Notes: a model not told the origin generated them from the sequence alone. 64,000 nucleotides of DNA from Mycolicibacterium moriokaense (GCF_003347205.1 NZ_QQBJ01000010.1:124001-188000), one strand, 5' to 3'; counted from the stretch's first letter, positions 48,599 through 57,362 are shown. Numbers and translations are program-made.

Positions 48599-49245
48599 CT
48601 GGTGCGACCGTTCGCCATGCTCGCGGACAGACCGTCGAGCGCCTGGTCGACGTGCTCGCTCCACCGGCCGGCCCGGATCCGGGTGACCGCGGAGTCGCCT
48701 TGGAACGCGCTCGAAATCACGACGTCGGGGGTCAGCGCCCGCAGCACCTGCAGGCTCGCGGCCAGCGCGTCGGCGTCGCCGATGCCCGGCAGGTAGCCGG
48801 CCCACCAAGCCCCGGAGTCGCCGAGCACCAGGGTGTCGCCGGTGAACAGGTAGCTGCCCTCGGCGCCGCTGACCAGGTAGCAGGTGCTTCCCGGCGAATG
48901 CCCCGGGGTCGGGATGACCTCGATCCCGTTGCCGTCGACGTGTCGGCTGCCCAGGGGCACGTCGACGTGGGCGTGGCCGCCTATCTCGAGCAGTTCGGCG
49001 ACCGGCGCGTGCAGGGTCGAGCCGAACCGGTCGGCGATCTCACCGAGCATCGGCCCGGCCTCGTCGCGGTGTGAGAGGTACTGGTCGCCGACGCCGCCGA
49101 GGTCGTCGAGTTCGTCGAAGTCGTCATCGGATGCCACGGAGTAGAACAGCGCGTTGCGGGGCGTCCAGAGGAACGCATGGGTGGTCAGCCCGGGAAACGG
49201 TGAGTCGGTACGGGTCTGGAAGAGGTCACTGAGAACTTGTTGCAT
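48589..49245 (-). CDS. Metallo-beta-lactamase-fold hydrolase
   Basis: 218 residues. MBL fold is shown by TPGHSPGSTCYLV, FTGDTLVLGDSG and a C-terminal strand set. The first metal motif is altered: the region has LSHRDEAG instead of HxHxDH, so metal binding may differ (it retains S-H-R-D-E). ATG 49245 coincides with the expected transcript start of the MerR-type promoter (49252-49282), giving a leaderless message. Convergent with the kinase, 10 bases overlap. Substrate unknown. Confidence 0.87.
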   Translation of the reverse strand: MQQVLSDLFQTRTDSPFPGLTTHAFLWTPRNALFYSVASDDDFDELDDLGGVGDQYLSHRDEAGPMLGEIADRFGSTLHAPVAELLEIGGHAHVDVPLGSRHVDGNGIEVIPTPGHSPGSTCYLVSGAEGSYLFTGDTLVLGDSGAWWAGYLPGIGDADALAASLQVLRALTPDVVISSAFQGDSAVTRIRAGRWSEHVDQALDGLSASMANGRTSYV

Positions 49246-49251
49246 GCGACC

Positions 49252-49282
49252 AGCCTGCAACCTCAACAATAGTTGAGGTCAA
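49252..49282 (-). promoter_or_regulatory. MerR/SoxR-type promoter with 19-bp spacer
   Basis: Minus strand: -35 TTGACC (49282-49277), 19-base spacer carrying the perfect inverted repeat ACCTCAAC-TATT-GTTGAGGT (49279-49260), -10-like CAGGCT (49257-49252). An over-long spacer with a centred palindrome is the hallmark of MerR-family activated promoters. The arms resemble the SoxR box. No MerR gene is in the window. Confidence 0.72.
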
Positions 49283-49293
49283 GGTCTGATGCG

Positions 49294-50355
49294 TTACAGC
49301 CCCGCGACGATGTCGCCCAGGCGGAAGGTGACCGGCTGATCCAACTGTGCGTAGGTGCAGGTGTGCGGATCGCGGTCGGGCCGCCACCGGTTGAATTGCG
49401 CTGTGTGGCGGAACCTTTCGCCCTCCATGTGGTCGTAGCGGACCTCGACCACCCGTTCGGGCCGCAGCGGCACGAAGGACAGGTCCTTGCCCGCGTTCCA
49501 GCGCGAGCCCGCGTTCCGGGTCGGCGTGCGCTCGCCGGCCAGGTGCGCGGCCCAGTTCCACGGGTGGCCGTCGAAGGTGGTGACCAGCGGCTGCAACTCG
49601 GTGAGCAGTTGCCGTCGTTTCGCCATCGGGAAGGCGCCGATGACCCCGACCGACGCGAGCGCGCCGTCGTCGCGGTACAGGCCCAGCATCAACGAGCCGA
49701 CCGCGTCCGGCCCGGATTTGTGCAGCCGGTAGCCGGCGACGACGCAGTCGGCGGTGCGCTGGTGCTTGACCTTGAACATGATGCGTCTGTCCGGCTGATA
49801 CGGGATGGTCATCGGTTTGGCGATGATGCCGTCCAGGCCCGCGCCCTCGAACTCGGAGAACCATTGCTGCGCGGTGGCGATGTCGGTGGTCGCCGGCGTC
49901 ACGTGGAAGGACGGGCCCGAGCCGGCCAACGCCTCGACGAGGGCCGCGCGGCGCTCTTGGAACGGGCGTTGTGTGTAGTCGTCATCGTCGAGCGCGAGCA
50001 GGTCGAACGCGATGAACGACGCGGGCGTCTGTTCGGCCAGCATCCGCACCCGCGACGCGGCGGGGTGCAGGCGAAGCTGCAGCGCCTCGAAGTCCAGCCC
50101 ACCGTCGGCGGCGATGATGATCTCGCCGTCGATGACGCACCGCGGCGGCAGTTCCGCGAGGGCCGCGTCGACCAATTCGGGGAAGTAGCGGGTCATCGGG
50201 CGCTCGTTGCGGCTGCCCAACTCGACTTCGCCGCCGTCGCGGAAACAGATCGACCGGAAGCCGTCCCACTTGGGTTCGTAGAAGGCGTCGGGCGGAATCG
50301 TTGTCACCGACTTGGACAGCATCGGCGACACCGGCGGCATGACGGGCAGCTGCAC
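49294..50355 (-). CDS. ligC2: ATP-dependent DNA ligase C, paralogue (LigC2-type)
   Basis: 353 residues. Adenylation domain with the nucleotidyl lysine K29 in EPKWDGFR, RNERPMTRYFPEL, VIDGEII, GIIAKP and the FKVKHQ motif V, then a C-terminal OB-fold ending RPDRDPHTCTYAQLD. Seals nicks during repair. Mycobacteria carry such LigC enzymes besides LigA, LigB and LigD. It is divergent from a second LigC that adjoins Prim-PolC, so the symbol follows that arrangement in M. smegmatis. Confidence 0.94.
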   Translation of the reverse strand: MQLPVMPPVSPMLSKSVTTIPPDAFYEPKWDGFRSICFRDGGEVELGSRNERPMTRYFPELVDAALAELPPRCVIDGEIIIAADGGLDFEALQLRLHPAASRVRMLAEQTPASFIAFDLLALDDDDYTQRPFQERRAALVEALAGSGPSFHVTPATTDIATAQQWFSEFEGAGLDGIIAKPMTIPYQPDRRIMFKVKHQRTADCVVAGYRLHKSGPDAVGSLMLGLYRDDGALASVGVIGAFPMAKRRQLLTELQPLVTTFDGHPWNWAAHLAGERTPTRNAGSRWNAGKDLSFVPLRPERVVEVRYDHMEGERFRHTAQFNRWRPDRDPHTCTYAQLDQPVTFRLGDIVAGL

Positions 50356-50411
50356 CAGCCCATTGTCGCCTGCGCCGATGACATTGCCGCGTGTCGGCGG
50401 TCTAGTTGACT

Positions 50412-51449
50412 ATGGACAGTGTGGACCTCCCCGTGCAGCCACCGATCGAGCCGATGCTGGCCAAGGCCCAGGCCAGGGTGCCCGACGAGGCCGGGACGTG
50501 GTCCTACGAGCCCAAGTGGGACGGCTTTCGCGCGCTGATGTTCCGCGACGGCGACGACGTCGTGCTGCAGTCGCGCACCGGCAAGGATCTGGGCCGCTAC
50601 TTTCCGGAACTGCTCGACGCGCTGCGCGATGAGGTGTCCGCGCGGTGCGTTCTGGACGGCGAGGTCGTGGTGCCGCGGGAGATCGGCGGGCGCACGCGGC
50701 TGGATTGGGAGTCGCTGAGCCAGCGCATCCATCCGGCCGCCAGCCGCGTGAAGCTGCTCGCAGAGCAGACACCCGCGCACTTCATCGGCTTCGATGCGTT
50801 GGCCATCGGCGACACCGCGCTGCTGAAGGAGCCGTTTCGGGTACGCAGGGAGGCGTTGACCGAAGCGGTGGGGGAGAAGGGGTGGTGCCACGTCACCGGC
50901 ACCACCGAGGACCCGGAATTGGGCGCGCATTGGCTCGACTCGTTCGAGGGGGCAGGCCTGGACGGCGTGATCGCCAAGCGCCTCGACGGCCCGTACGTGC
51001 CGGGCAAGCGCGAGATGGTCAAGGTCAAGCACGCCCGCGACGCGGACTGCGTGGCCATCGGGTACCGCATCCACAAGAGCGGCGAGGGCGTCGGGTCGAT
51101 CCTGCTGGGGCTCTACCGCGACGACGGTGAACTCCAGATGGTCGGCGGCGCAGCGTCGTTCACGGCGAAGGACCGGGTGAAACTGCTCGCCGACCTCGAG
51201 CCGCTGCGCGAGGGGGACCAGCCCGTCGACGGTGAACCGAGCCGCTGGAACTCGGCGGCCGACAAGCGCTGGATCCCGGTGCGCCCGGAGAAGGTGTGCG
51301 AGGTCGCCTACGACCAGATGGAGGGCGCGCGCTTCAGGCATGCGGTCAAGTTCGTCCGCTGGCGGCCCGACCGGGAACCGGCCGGCTGCACGTTCGGCCA
51401 GCTCGACGTGCCGGTGAACTACGACCTCTACGACGTGCTGGAGTCCTGA
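50412..51449 (+). CDS. ligC1: ATP-dependent DNA ligase C (LigC1-type)
   Basis: 345 residues. Nucleotidyl lysine K35 in EPKWDGFR, RTGKDLGRYFPEL, VLDGEVV, GVIAKRL and motif V VKVKHA, then OB-fold to RPDREPAGCTFGQLD. About the same domain plan as the divergent paralogue. The stop is directly followed by the ATG of the Prim-PolC gene (TGAATG), so ligase and polymerase are co-expressed. LigC and Prim-PolC act together in base excision repair in mycobacteria. Confidence 0.95.
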   Translation: MDSVDLPVQPPIEPMLAKAQARVPDEAGTWSYEPKWDGFRALMFRDGDDVVLQSRTGKDLGRYFPELLDALRDEVSARCVLDGEVVVPREIGGRTRLDWESLSQRIHPAASRVKLLAEQTPAHFIGFDALAIGDTALLKEPFRVRREALTEAVGEKGWCHVTGTTEDPELGAHWLDSFEGAGLDGVIAKRLDGPYVPGKREMVKVKHARDADCVAIGYRIHKSGEGVGSILLGLYRDDGELQMVGGAASFTAKDRVKLLADLEPLREGDQPVDGEPSRWNSAADKRWIPVRPEKVCEVAYDQMEGARFRHAVKFVRWRPDREPAGCTFGQLDVPVNYDLYDVLES

Positions 51450-52502
51450 ATGGCAAGCAAGGCAGAGGAAATCGACGTCGACGGGGTGACCGTGCGGCTG
51501 ACCAATCGCGACAAGCCGTACTTTCCGCAGTTGGGCTCGAAGGGCACCAAGGGCGCTCTGTTCGACTACTACCTGTCCGTCGCCGAACCCATGGTGAAAC
51601 TGTTGCGGGACAGGCCGGTTCACCTACAGCGCTTTCCCGACGGCATCGACGGCGAGGAGATCTACCAGAAGAGGGTGCCGCAGAAGCACCCCGACTACCT
51701 CGAGACCTGCCTGATCACCTTCCCGTCCGGTCGCACCGCCGACGCGCTGAAGATCACGCATCCGTCCGCGATCGCCTGGGCCGCGCAGATGGGCACCGTC
51801 ACCCTGCACCCGTGGCAGGTGCGCTGCCCCGACACCGAACATCCCGACGAGCTTCGCATCGACTTCGATCCGCAACCCGGCACCGGGTTCGCCGAGGCCA
51901 GCGCCATCGCCACCGACGTGCTCAAGCCGCTGCTCGACGAGTTGGACATGGTCGGCTACCCGAAGACGTCCGGCGGCCGGGGCGTGCACGTCTTCCTCCG
52001 GATAGCGCCGGACTGGGACTTCATTCAGGTGCGCAGGGCGGGCATCGCGCTGGCCAGGGAGATCGAACGGCGCGCGCCCGACGCCGTCACCACGTCCTGG
52101 TGGAAGGAGGAGCGCGGCCGACGCGTGTTCATCGACTACAACCAGAACGCCCGCGACCGCACCTTCGCCTCGGCCTATTCGGCGCGCAAGACCCCGATCG
52201 CCACTGTGTCGACGCCGCTGTCGTGGACCGAACTCGCAGATGCCGACCCCGACGACTTCACCATCAACTCGGTGCCGGGCTTCCTGGCCGGCCGCGACGA
52301 CCCGTGGGCCGACATCGACGCGCGCTCGCAGTCCATCGCCGGACTGCTGGAGATGGTCAAGGCGGACGAGGAGCGCGGTCTCGGCGATCTGCCGTACCCG
52401 CCGAACTATCCGAAGATGCCCGGTGAGCCGCCCCGGGTCCAGCCGAGCAAGAAGGTGGCCGCGAATTGGGACGAGCAGGGAAACGCGATTACGGGTCGGT
52501 GA
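51450..52502 (+). CDS. LigD-polymerase-like primase-polymerase (Prim-PolC)
   Basis: 350 residues, archaeo-eukaryotic primase superfamily polymerase domain as in LigD-PolDom, here stand-alone. Catalytic D-x-D in LRIDFDPQPG, SGGRGVHVF with the nucleotide-binding His, and FIDYNQNARDRT with the third acidic residue. Fills short gaps with ribonucleotides or deoxynucleotides before ligation. Orthologous to Rv3730c and coupled to ligC1 without intergenic space. Confidence 0.93.
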   Translation: MASKAEEIDVDGVTVRLTNRDKPYFPQLGSKGTKGALFDYYLSVAEPMVKLLRDRPVHLQRFPDGIDGEEIYQKRVPQKHPDYLETCLITFPSGRTADALKITHPSAIAWAAQMGTVTLHPWQVRCPDTEHPDELRIDFDPQPGTGFAEASAIATDVLKPLLDELDMVGYPKTSGGRGVHVFLRIAPDWDFIQVRRAGIALAREIERRAPDAVTTSWWKEERGRRVFIDYNQNARDRTFASAYSARKTPIATVSTPLSWTELADADPDDFTINSVPGFLAGRDDPWADIDARSQSIAGLLEMVKADEERGLGDLPYPPNYPKMPGEPPRVQPSKKVAANWDEQGNAITGR

Positions 52503-52524
52503 GCAGCGTCGATCGCCTACGCAT

Positions 52525-52842
52525 TTGCTGCCTACGGGAGCACTTATCGTCGAGACGCCACGCGAATTCGCCCAACTGCGGGCCAAGGAGATCAGAGCCG
52601 TCCTGGCGCGGCGGCAGGCATCGGCCCACATCAGGGCCGCGGAACGTTTCATGCAGACCGCCGAGGTGCACGACAAGGCAGCCGACATGTACGAGACCAT
52701 GGCGGAGCACCAGTCGAACGTCGAAGCGCGCCTGCGGGCGATGGACAACCGGGCGGCGGCCAAGCGTAGACGCGGCACCGCCGAGGCCCAGCTTCTCAAG
52801 GCCGTCGAGTTGGCGCAGCGCGAGTTTCGCGGCGAAGCATAG
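52525..52842 (+). CDS. Hypothetical helical protein
   Basis: About 105 residues, not recognised. Entirely helical and charged, with heptad-like stretches (FAQLRAKEIRAVLARRQA, EHQSNVEARLRAMDNRAAA) compatible with coiled coil. No ATG is available upstream. TTG 52525 is the most plausible start (22 bases after the Prim-PolC stop), and a shorter form from an internal ATG is possible. It follows ligC1/Prim-PolC on the same strand and may belong to that operon. Confidence 0.6.
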   Translation: MLPTGALIVETPREFAQLRAKEIRAVLARRQASAHIRAAERFMQTAEVHDKAADMYETMAEHQSNVEARLRAMDNRAAAKRRRGTAEAQLLKAVELAQREFRGEA

Positions 52843-52890
52843 GGAAACACCCGTTATTTGTCGGCGTGCTTCGCACATGGCATCACGAAT

Positions 52891-53889
52891 TCATCGCGGC
52901 TTCGTCGGGAAGCGGAAACGCGCCAGCCCTTGATCGCGCGCGGTGCCGACCCAGATCTCGCGGCCGACCTGCAGGGCCGTCGTCGCCGCGCCGAAGGTGT
53001 CCGGCCCGTAGTCGATGAGTTGTTGCGTCGCAAGTGTTTCCGGATCCACGGACAGCACCCTCGACGGAATCGCCAGCCGTGGGTTCTCGCCGAAATGGCG
53101 CTGCAGGAACTCCCGCATGCTGGCACCGTACGTGCCTGCCGCCAGAAGCCCGCCCGTTGCCGACCAGGTGAGGTTGTCGACCATGATGTCGACGTGCGCG
53201 TGGACCGCGTCGGCGCGGGCGCCGTCACGGCGGACCTTGGTGATGCAGCGCGAGTTCCAGCCGCCGATGTAGATCCACTGGCCATCGGGGGAGACGGCGA
53301 CGCCGTTGGCCGTGTTGACCTGCGTGCCGGGCAACTCCGACCAACCGTGCGCCGGCGACCACTCCAGCACGCCACCGGTGTCGGCCCCGGCGATGGCGTC
53401 CTCGACGCTGACCTGTTTGCGACCGCGCGGATCACCCATCGTGCTGACCACGAAGCCGTCGTCGACCGCGGCCACGTCGTTACCCGTGGCGCTGCCCGGA
53501 AGCCCGATGCCGCCAAGCCATTTCAGGGCGGGCCGCGGGCCGTCCAGGTGCACTTCGAACACCTCCACCGACTCGTGCCCGCCGTGGTTGACGACGTACA
53601 ACTCCGTTCGACCGTCGGGGCGCAGTGTCACGTCGATGCCGTGCGGCCGGAACTTCAACGGGTCGAGATCGGGCTGCTCGCCGAACCTTTCGGCATCCAG
53701 TGCATAGTCGGCCCGGTACGGGAAGATCTCGCTGCAGGCCCCGTCGGCGACGTTCACCGCGTACAGCCGGCCGATCGGCGCGGTGGGGCCGGTCATGCCG
53801 GACGTCAGCACCCATTGACCTCCAGGCGCGACGACGAGGTCTTCGGCGTTGACCGGGCCCGCGATGTAGCCGGCCAACTGCTCGTGCAT
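52891..53889 (-). CDS. SMP-30/gluconolactonase-like beta-propeller protein
   Basis: 332 residues with repeated four-strand blades and the loop motifs of the SMP-30/gluconolactonase/strictosidine-synthase group: FRPHGIDVTLRPDG, NDVAAVDDGFVVS, NGVAVSPDGQWIYIGGW and DNLTWSATGGLLAAG. Metal ligands of lactonases (Glu near the start, Asn, Asp) are plausible in AEDLVV, GND and NG positions. No signal peptide. Lactone hydrolysis is likely, but substrate unknown. Confidence 0.83.
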   Translation of the reverse strand: MHEQLAGYIAGPVNAEDLVVAPGGQWVLTSGMTGPTAPIGRLYAVNVADGACSEIFPYRADYALDAERFGEQPDLDPLKFRPHGIDVTLRPDGRTELYVVNHGGHESVEVFEVHLDGPRPALKWLGGIGLPGSATGNDVAAVDDGFVVSTMGDPRGRKQVSVEDAIAGADTGGVLEWSPAHGWSELPGTQVNTANGVAVSPDGQWIYIGGWNSRCITKVRRDGARADAVHAHVDIMVDNLTWSATGGLLAAGTYGASMREFLQRHFGENPRLAIPSRVLSVDPETLATQQLIDYGPDTFGAATTALQVGREIWVGTARDQGLARFRFPTKPR

Positions 53890-53991
53890 GCAGTAAACAA
53901 TGACGCCTGTTTTGTCTCAACACGGAGGTATCGCACTACTTCATTGGCCGAAATGCGCCGTCATCGGGCACCCTGGGCACATGGAGGCCGA

Positions 53992-54408
53992 ATGACCGTC
54001 CGACGTGTGGTTGCTGCGCTGGCCATCTTCGCGGTGGTGGCCACCGGGGTCGGGCTCTCCATCGCCGTGTTCACCGCGCCCAAGGCGCCCCCGCCGGCGG
54101 CCCCGTCCCCGCCTGCGCCGAAAGTCCCGACCCCGGCCGAATTCCAGATCGGCGTCGTCATCACCGATCAGAACTGCGCCGTGCCGGACAACTGCACCTA
54201 CAAGTACCGCATCGAGCCCAAATACGTTGGCTTCCACCCTTTGCCGGACCACGAGATAAAGGTGGTCTACCAAGTGATTGGCGGGCACCAGCCGCAGACC
54301 GGCGACTTCACCGTCGCGGGCAGTCAGGCGCGGGTGCTGCAGGACGTTCCGGTCGACGGCCCGCCCGACGCCCACCTGACGGCCGTCGTCACGCAGATCG
54401 TCGGCTGA
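53992..54408 (+). CDS. Exported or membrane-anchored hypothetical protein
   Basis: 138 residues, not recognised. N-terminal signal/anchor (about 5-28, VVAALAIFAVVATGVGLSIAV), then a Pro/Ala-rich linker (PPPAAPSPPAPKVPTP) and a ~90-residue beta-rich domain with two Cys (NCAVPDNCTY) likely in a disulfide. GGAGG 5 bases before the ATG at 53992 fixes the start. Similar linker-plus-domain proteins occur in mycobacterial envelopes. No function can be assigned. Confidence 0.75.
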   Translation: MTVRRVVAALAIFAVVATGVGLSIAVFTAPKAPPPAAPSPPAPKVPTPAEFQIGVVITDQNCAVPDNCTYKYRIEPKYVGFHPLPDHEIKVVYQVIGGHQPQTGDFTVAGSQARVLQDVPVDGPPDAHLTAVVTQIVG

Positions 54409-54458
54409 ATATCTCGATTCGCGACCCGTTGCGCGTCGTCGCGTCGCATTGTTAGCCC

Positions 54459-55754
54459 ATGACGTCGTCGTCACTCCTTCGTGCCGAAGAGGGCCTGCCG
54501 CGCGGGGTGCAGGGTGCGGCCGATCCGCGGTTCGCCAACGTGGCCCGTATCTTCGCCGGCCTGTTTCCCGGGCGCCGATTCGGCGGCGGGTCCCTGGTCG
54601 TCTACATCGACGGCAAGCCGGTCGTCGATGTCTGGACCGGTTGGTCCGACCGGGCCGGGGAGACGCCGTGGGCCGCCAACACCGGGGCCATGGTGTTCTC
54701 GGCGACCAAGGGGGTGGCCGCGACCGTCGTGCACCGACTGGTCGACCGCGGCCTGCTGGACTACGACACCCCGGTTGCCGAGTACTGGCCGGAGTTCGGC
54801 GCCAACGGCAAGGCCGACATCACGGTGCGTGACGTGCTGCGGCACCGGTCCGGTCTATCGCATCTGAAGGGCGTCTCCAAGGCGGACCTGCTGGACCACC
54901 ACCTGATGGAGGAGCGCCTGGCCGCGGCGCCTGCCGATCATCTGCGCGGGTGGCCGGCCTACCACGCGCTGACGTACGGATGGCTGGTGTCGGGCGTCTG
55001 CCGGGCGGTGACGGGTATGGGGATGCGGGAACTGATCCGCGAGGAGGTCGCCTGCCCACTCAACACCGACGGCGTGCACCTGGGCCGCCCGCCCGCCGGT
55101 TCCCCCACCAAGGTGGCTCAGATCCTGATCCCGCAGAACGCCAGACCCAATCCGGTGTTCAACTTCATCGCCCCGAAGGTCGCGGGCCTGCCATTCTCCG
55201 GCGCGCTCGGCGCGATGTACTTTCCGGGCATCAGGTCGCTTGTGCAGGGTGATATTCCGTTTCTCGACGGCGAGGTTCCCGCCGCCAACGGCGTCGTCAC
55301 CGGGCGTGGTCTGGCCAAGATGTACGCGGCGATCGCCAACGGCGGCGTGATCGACGGTCGGCAGTTCCTCTCACCGGAGATCGCCGGCGGGCTTATCGGT
55401 ACGCCGAAGGTGCGCCCCGACTTCAACATGGTGGTGCCGATGCCGTTCCACCTCGGCTATCACGAGTCACCGGTTCCCGGCCTGCTGAAGGGGTTCGGCC
55501 ACATCGGCCTCGGCGGCACGCTCGGCTGGGCCGATCCCGAGACGGGCAGCGCATTCGCCTTCGTGCACAACAGGTTGCTGACGGCGATGGTGTTCGACAT
55601 GGGGTCGTTCGCGGGCATCGCGCGCCCGATGCGCAACGCGATCGCCGCCGCGCGCCGCAACGGCGCGATGACGGTGCCGCGCTACGGCGCGACGTTCCGC
55701 GACGCCGACGATCGCAGCGACGCACCAGGCAAGCGGGTAGCAGGCAGGCGCTAG
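54459..55754 (+). CDS. Serine hydrolase (beta-lactamase/esterase family)
   Basis: 431 residues, class C beta-lactamase-like esterase. Catalytic S-x-x-K in FSATKGV, Tyr motif in LTYGWLVSG, and the third motif as HIGLGG. No signal peptide, so probably cytosolic, like EstB/LipD-type mycobacterial esterases rather than a true beta-lactamase. The tail is Arg-rich (DDRSDAPGKRVAGRR). It is followed by a GC-rich inverted repeat at 55782-55800. Confidence 0.92.
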   Translation: MTSSSLLRAEEGLPRGVQGAADPRFANVARIFAGLFPGRRFGGGSLVVYIDGKPVVDVWTGWSDRAGETPWAANTGAMVFSATKGVAATVVHRLVDRGLLDYDTPVAEYWPEFGANGKADITVRDVLRHRSGLSHLKGVSKADLLDHHLMEERLAAAPADHLRGWPAYHALTYGWLVSGVCRAVTGMGMRELIREEVACPLNTDGVHLGRPPAGSPTKVAQILIPQNARPNPVFNFIAPKVAGLPFSGALGAMYFPGIRSLVQGDIPFLDGEVPAANGVVTGRGLAKMYAAIANGGVIDGRQFLSPEIAGGLIGTPKVRPDFNMVVPMPFHLGYHESPVPGLLKGFGHIGLGGTLGWADPETGSAFAFVHNRLLTAMVFDMGSFAGIARPMRNAIAAARRNGAMTVPRYGATFRDADDRSDAPGKRVAGRR

Positions 55755-55781
55755 CCGAGAGCAAATAAGCGTCGGCGTCAG

Positions 55782-55800
55782 CGCGAAAGCCGCTTTCGCG
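55782..55800 (+). terminator. Inverted repeat after the serine hydrolase gene
   Basis: CGCGAAAG-CCG-CTTTCGCG, 8-bp perfect arms with a triloop, 28 bases after the stop codon. No T-run follows, so termination is only a guess. It could also be a protein site for the next promoter. Confidence 0.35.
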
Positions 55801-55932
55801 GGTTGTCGGACAGACGGCTATAGTGATGCGCAGACGCCGGAAGATGTGAATTTGCAACCTCTTTGGCCGACGGGGCGCGCCAAACGGTATCGGCGCCTTG
55901 CACCGTAGGAAGATTTGCCGAGGGGATTTAGC

Positions 55933-56211
55933 GTGATAGATCTGAAAGCAGTTGCGGCCGCAACGTTCCTCAGCGCCGGGATGGCGCTGACCGCCGCGGG
56001 ACTGAGCGCAGGCGTGGCGAACGCGGCGCCGGTGACCCCGGCCGTCGCCGGACCGCAGTACATCGCCGAGAACGGGCCGGGCCGCGGACATGGCCACGGG
56101 CACGACGACTGGTGGTGGGACGACCGCGGCCCCAGGCACTGGGACCCGGTCGACGCCTGCGTCGGAGTCCAGGGGCCGTTCGGCTACGTGCAGGGCGGCG
56201 CCTGCATCTAG
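55933..56211 (+). CDS. Small secreted His/Trp/Asp-rich protein
   Basis: 92 residues, not recognised. Signal peptide (LKAVAAATFLSAGMALTAAG, cleavage near NAAP at about 31-34) and a ~58-residue mature part with GRGHGHGHDDWWWDDRG, then two Cys (DACVGV, GGACI) for a disulfide. The His-Asp cluster could bind a metal. GTG at 55933 has GGGGA 7 bases upstream. Similar short secreted proteins are common in mycobacteria without known function. Confidence 0.75.
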   Translation: MIDLKAVAAATFLSAGMALTAAGLSAGVANAAPVTPAVAGPQYIAENGPGRGHGHGHDDWWWDDRGPRHWDPVDACVGVQGPFGYVQGGACI

Positions 56212-56221
56212 TGCTCGGCGG

Positions 56222-57295
56222 TCAGCCGCCGGTAGGTACCACTCCGCGGGCCTGCGGCAGCGGCAGATCGTTGTAGGTCGCGATTCCGGGCGCCGCGGCG
56301 ACCACGGCGGGGATCGCGTGAATCGGCGGCATCGCCGTCATGATGTGGCCGAGCACGAAGAAGTCTTCCAGCGACTTCGCATTCTCGATCATGTCCTGCG
56401 GCGGCAGGAAGCCGACCTGCATGTTGACCGTCGGGCGGCCCTCGATGGTGATCTTCCAGCCGTCGCCGTCGAGTTTCCAGTCCGGTTCCAGGGTCTGGCC
56501 CTTACGCCAGCGCACGTTGAGGTCGACGATCGTCTTGCCGCCGACCCGGCCCTGCCAGCTGGCGAACACGCCGGCGACGTGGCCGGCCTTGATGGTCCAC
56601 GACGCCATCTCGAGGTCCTCGGTGGTCTGCGCGTACTCGGTTTCACACACCACCTCGTCGAGTTGCACGCCGAGCGAGTCGGCGACCATTCGCACCGCCT
56701 CCTCGAACACCGCGGTGCCGTGCGCCGCCATCGGGCCGAGGTTGGGGTCGTCGATCGCGGCGCCGAAACCGGCGGGCCGTTCGGTGTCGGGGGAGTCGTA
56801 GAGCGTGGTGTCCGCGGACTCGGCGATGATGACCTTGTCGACGCGGTCGCAGGCCGTCGCCGCAACGATGGCCAACAGGTCGGCGAAGCCCGGGCTGACA
56901 CCGGAGCCGAACAACGTCGCTCCGCCCTGCCTGCACGCCTCCTCCAGCCGGTCGCGTCCCTCGCCCAGGTTTTCGCCGGTGATGAAGGAGGCCGACGTGA
57001 CGACGTTCACGCCCGCCGACAGGATCCTGACCAGTTCGTCGACGTTGATCCACATCGGGTTGTAGACGACGCAGTCCGGCTTCAGCGCCAGCAGCGCATC
57101 GACGTCGTTGGTGGCTTTCACGCCGAGCGGTTCGATACCGACCAGCTCGCCGACGTCGGCGCCCACTTTGTCGTTCGACCAGGCGTAGCACCCGACGATC
57201 TGGTAATTGGGGTTCTTGGCGAGCGCCTCGACTGCGCTCTTTCCGACGTTTCCAGTCGTCCACTGGACGACCCGGTATGGGGTGGTGTTTGGCAC
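56222..57295 (-). CDS. DapB-like NAD(P)-dependent reductase family protein
   Basis: 357 residues. N-terminal Rossmann fold with QWTTGNVGKSAV (about 9-20) resembling dihydrodipicolinate reductase-type proteins, VVTSASFITGENLG, and FGSGVSPGFADLL. This mycobacterial family is annotated as dihydrodipicolinate reductase-like or amine dehydrogenase-like, and the true substrate is unknown. GTG 57295 is exactly 7 bases after a TATGCT hexamer (57307-57302), so the message is probably leaderless. Confidence 0.86.
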   Translation of the reverse strand: MPNTTPYRVVQWTTGNVGKSAVEALAKNPNYQIVGCYAWSNDKVGADVGELVGIEPLGVKATNDVDALLALKPDCVVYNPMWINVDELVRILSAGVNVVTSASFITGENLGEGRDRLEEACRQGGATLFGSGVSPGFADLLAIVAATACDRVDKVIIAESADTTLYDSPDTERPAGFGAAIDDPNLGPMAAHGTAVFEEAVRMVADSLGVQLDEVVCETEYAQTTEDLEMASWTIKAGHVAGVFASWQGRVGGKTIVDLNVRWRKGQTLEPDWKLDGDGWKITIEGRPTVNMQVGFLPPQDMIENAKSLEDFFVLGHIMTAMPPIHAIPAVVAAAPGIATYNDLPLPQARGVVPTGG

Positions 57296-57301
57296 TCGCT
57301 C

Positions 57302-57307
57302 AGCATA
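57302..57307 (-). promoter_or_regulatory. -10 element of a leaderless promoter
   Basis: TATGCT on the minus strand ends 7 bases before the GTG start at 57295, the spacing expected when transcription begins at the start codon. No good -35 is seen. Confidence 0.5.
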
Positions 57308-57362
57308 GGGACAGCGGCGCCGTTGAAACGATGCCTTTCGGCCAGAAAATTGACGGTTACGG

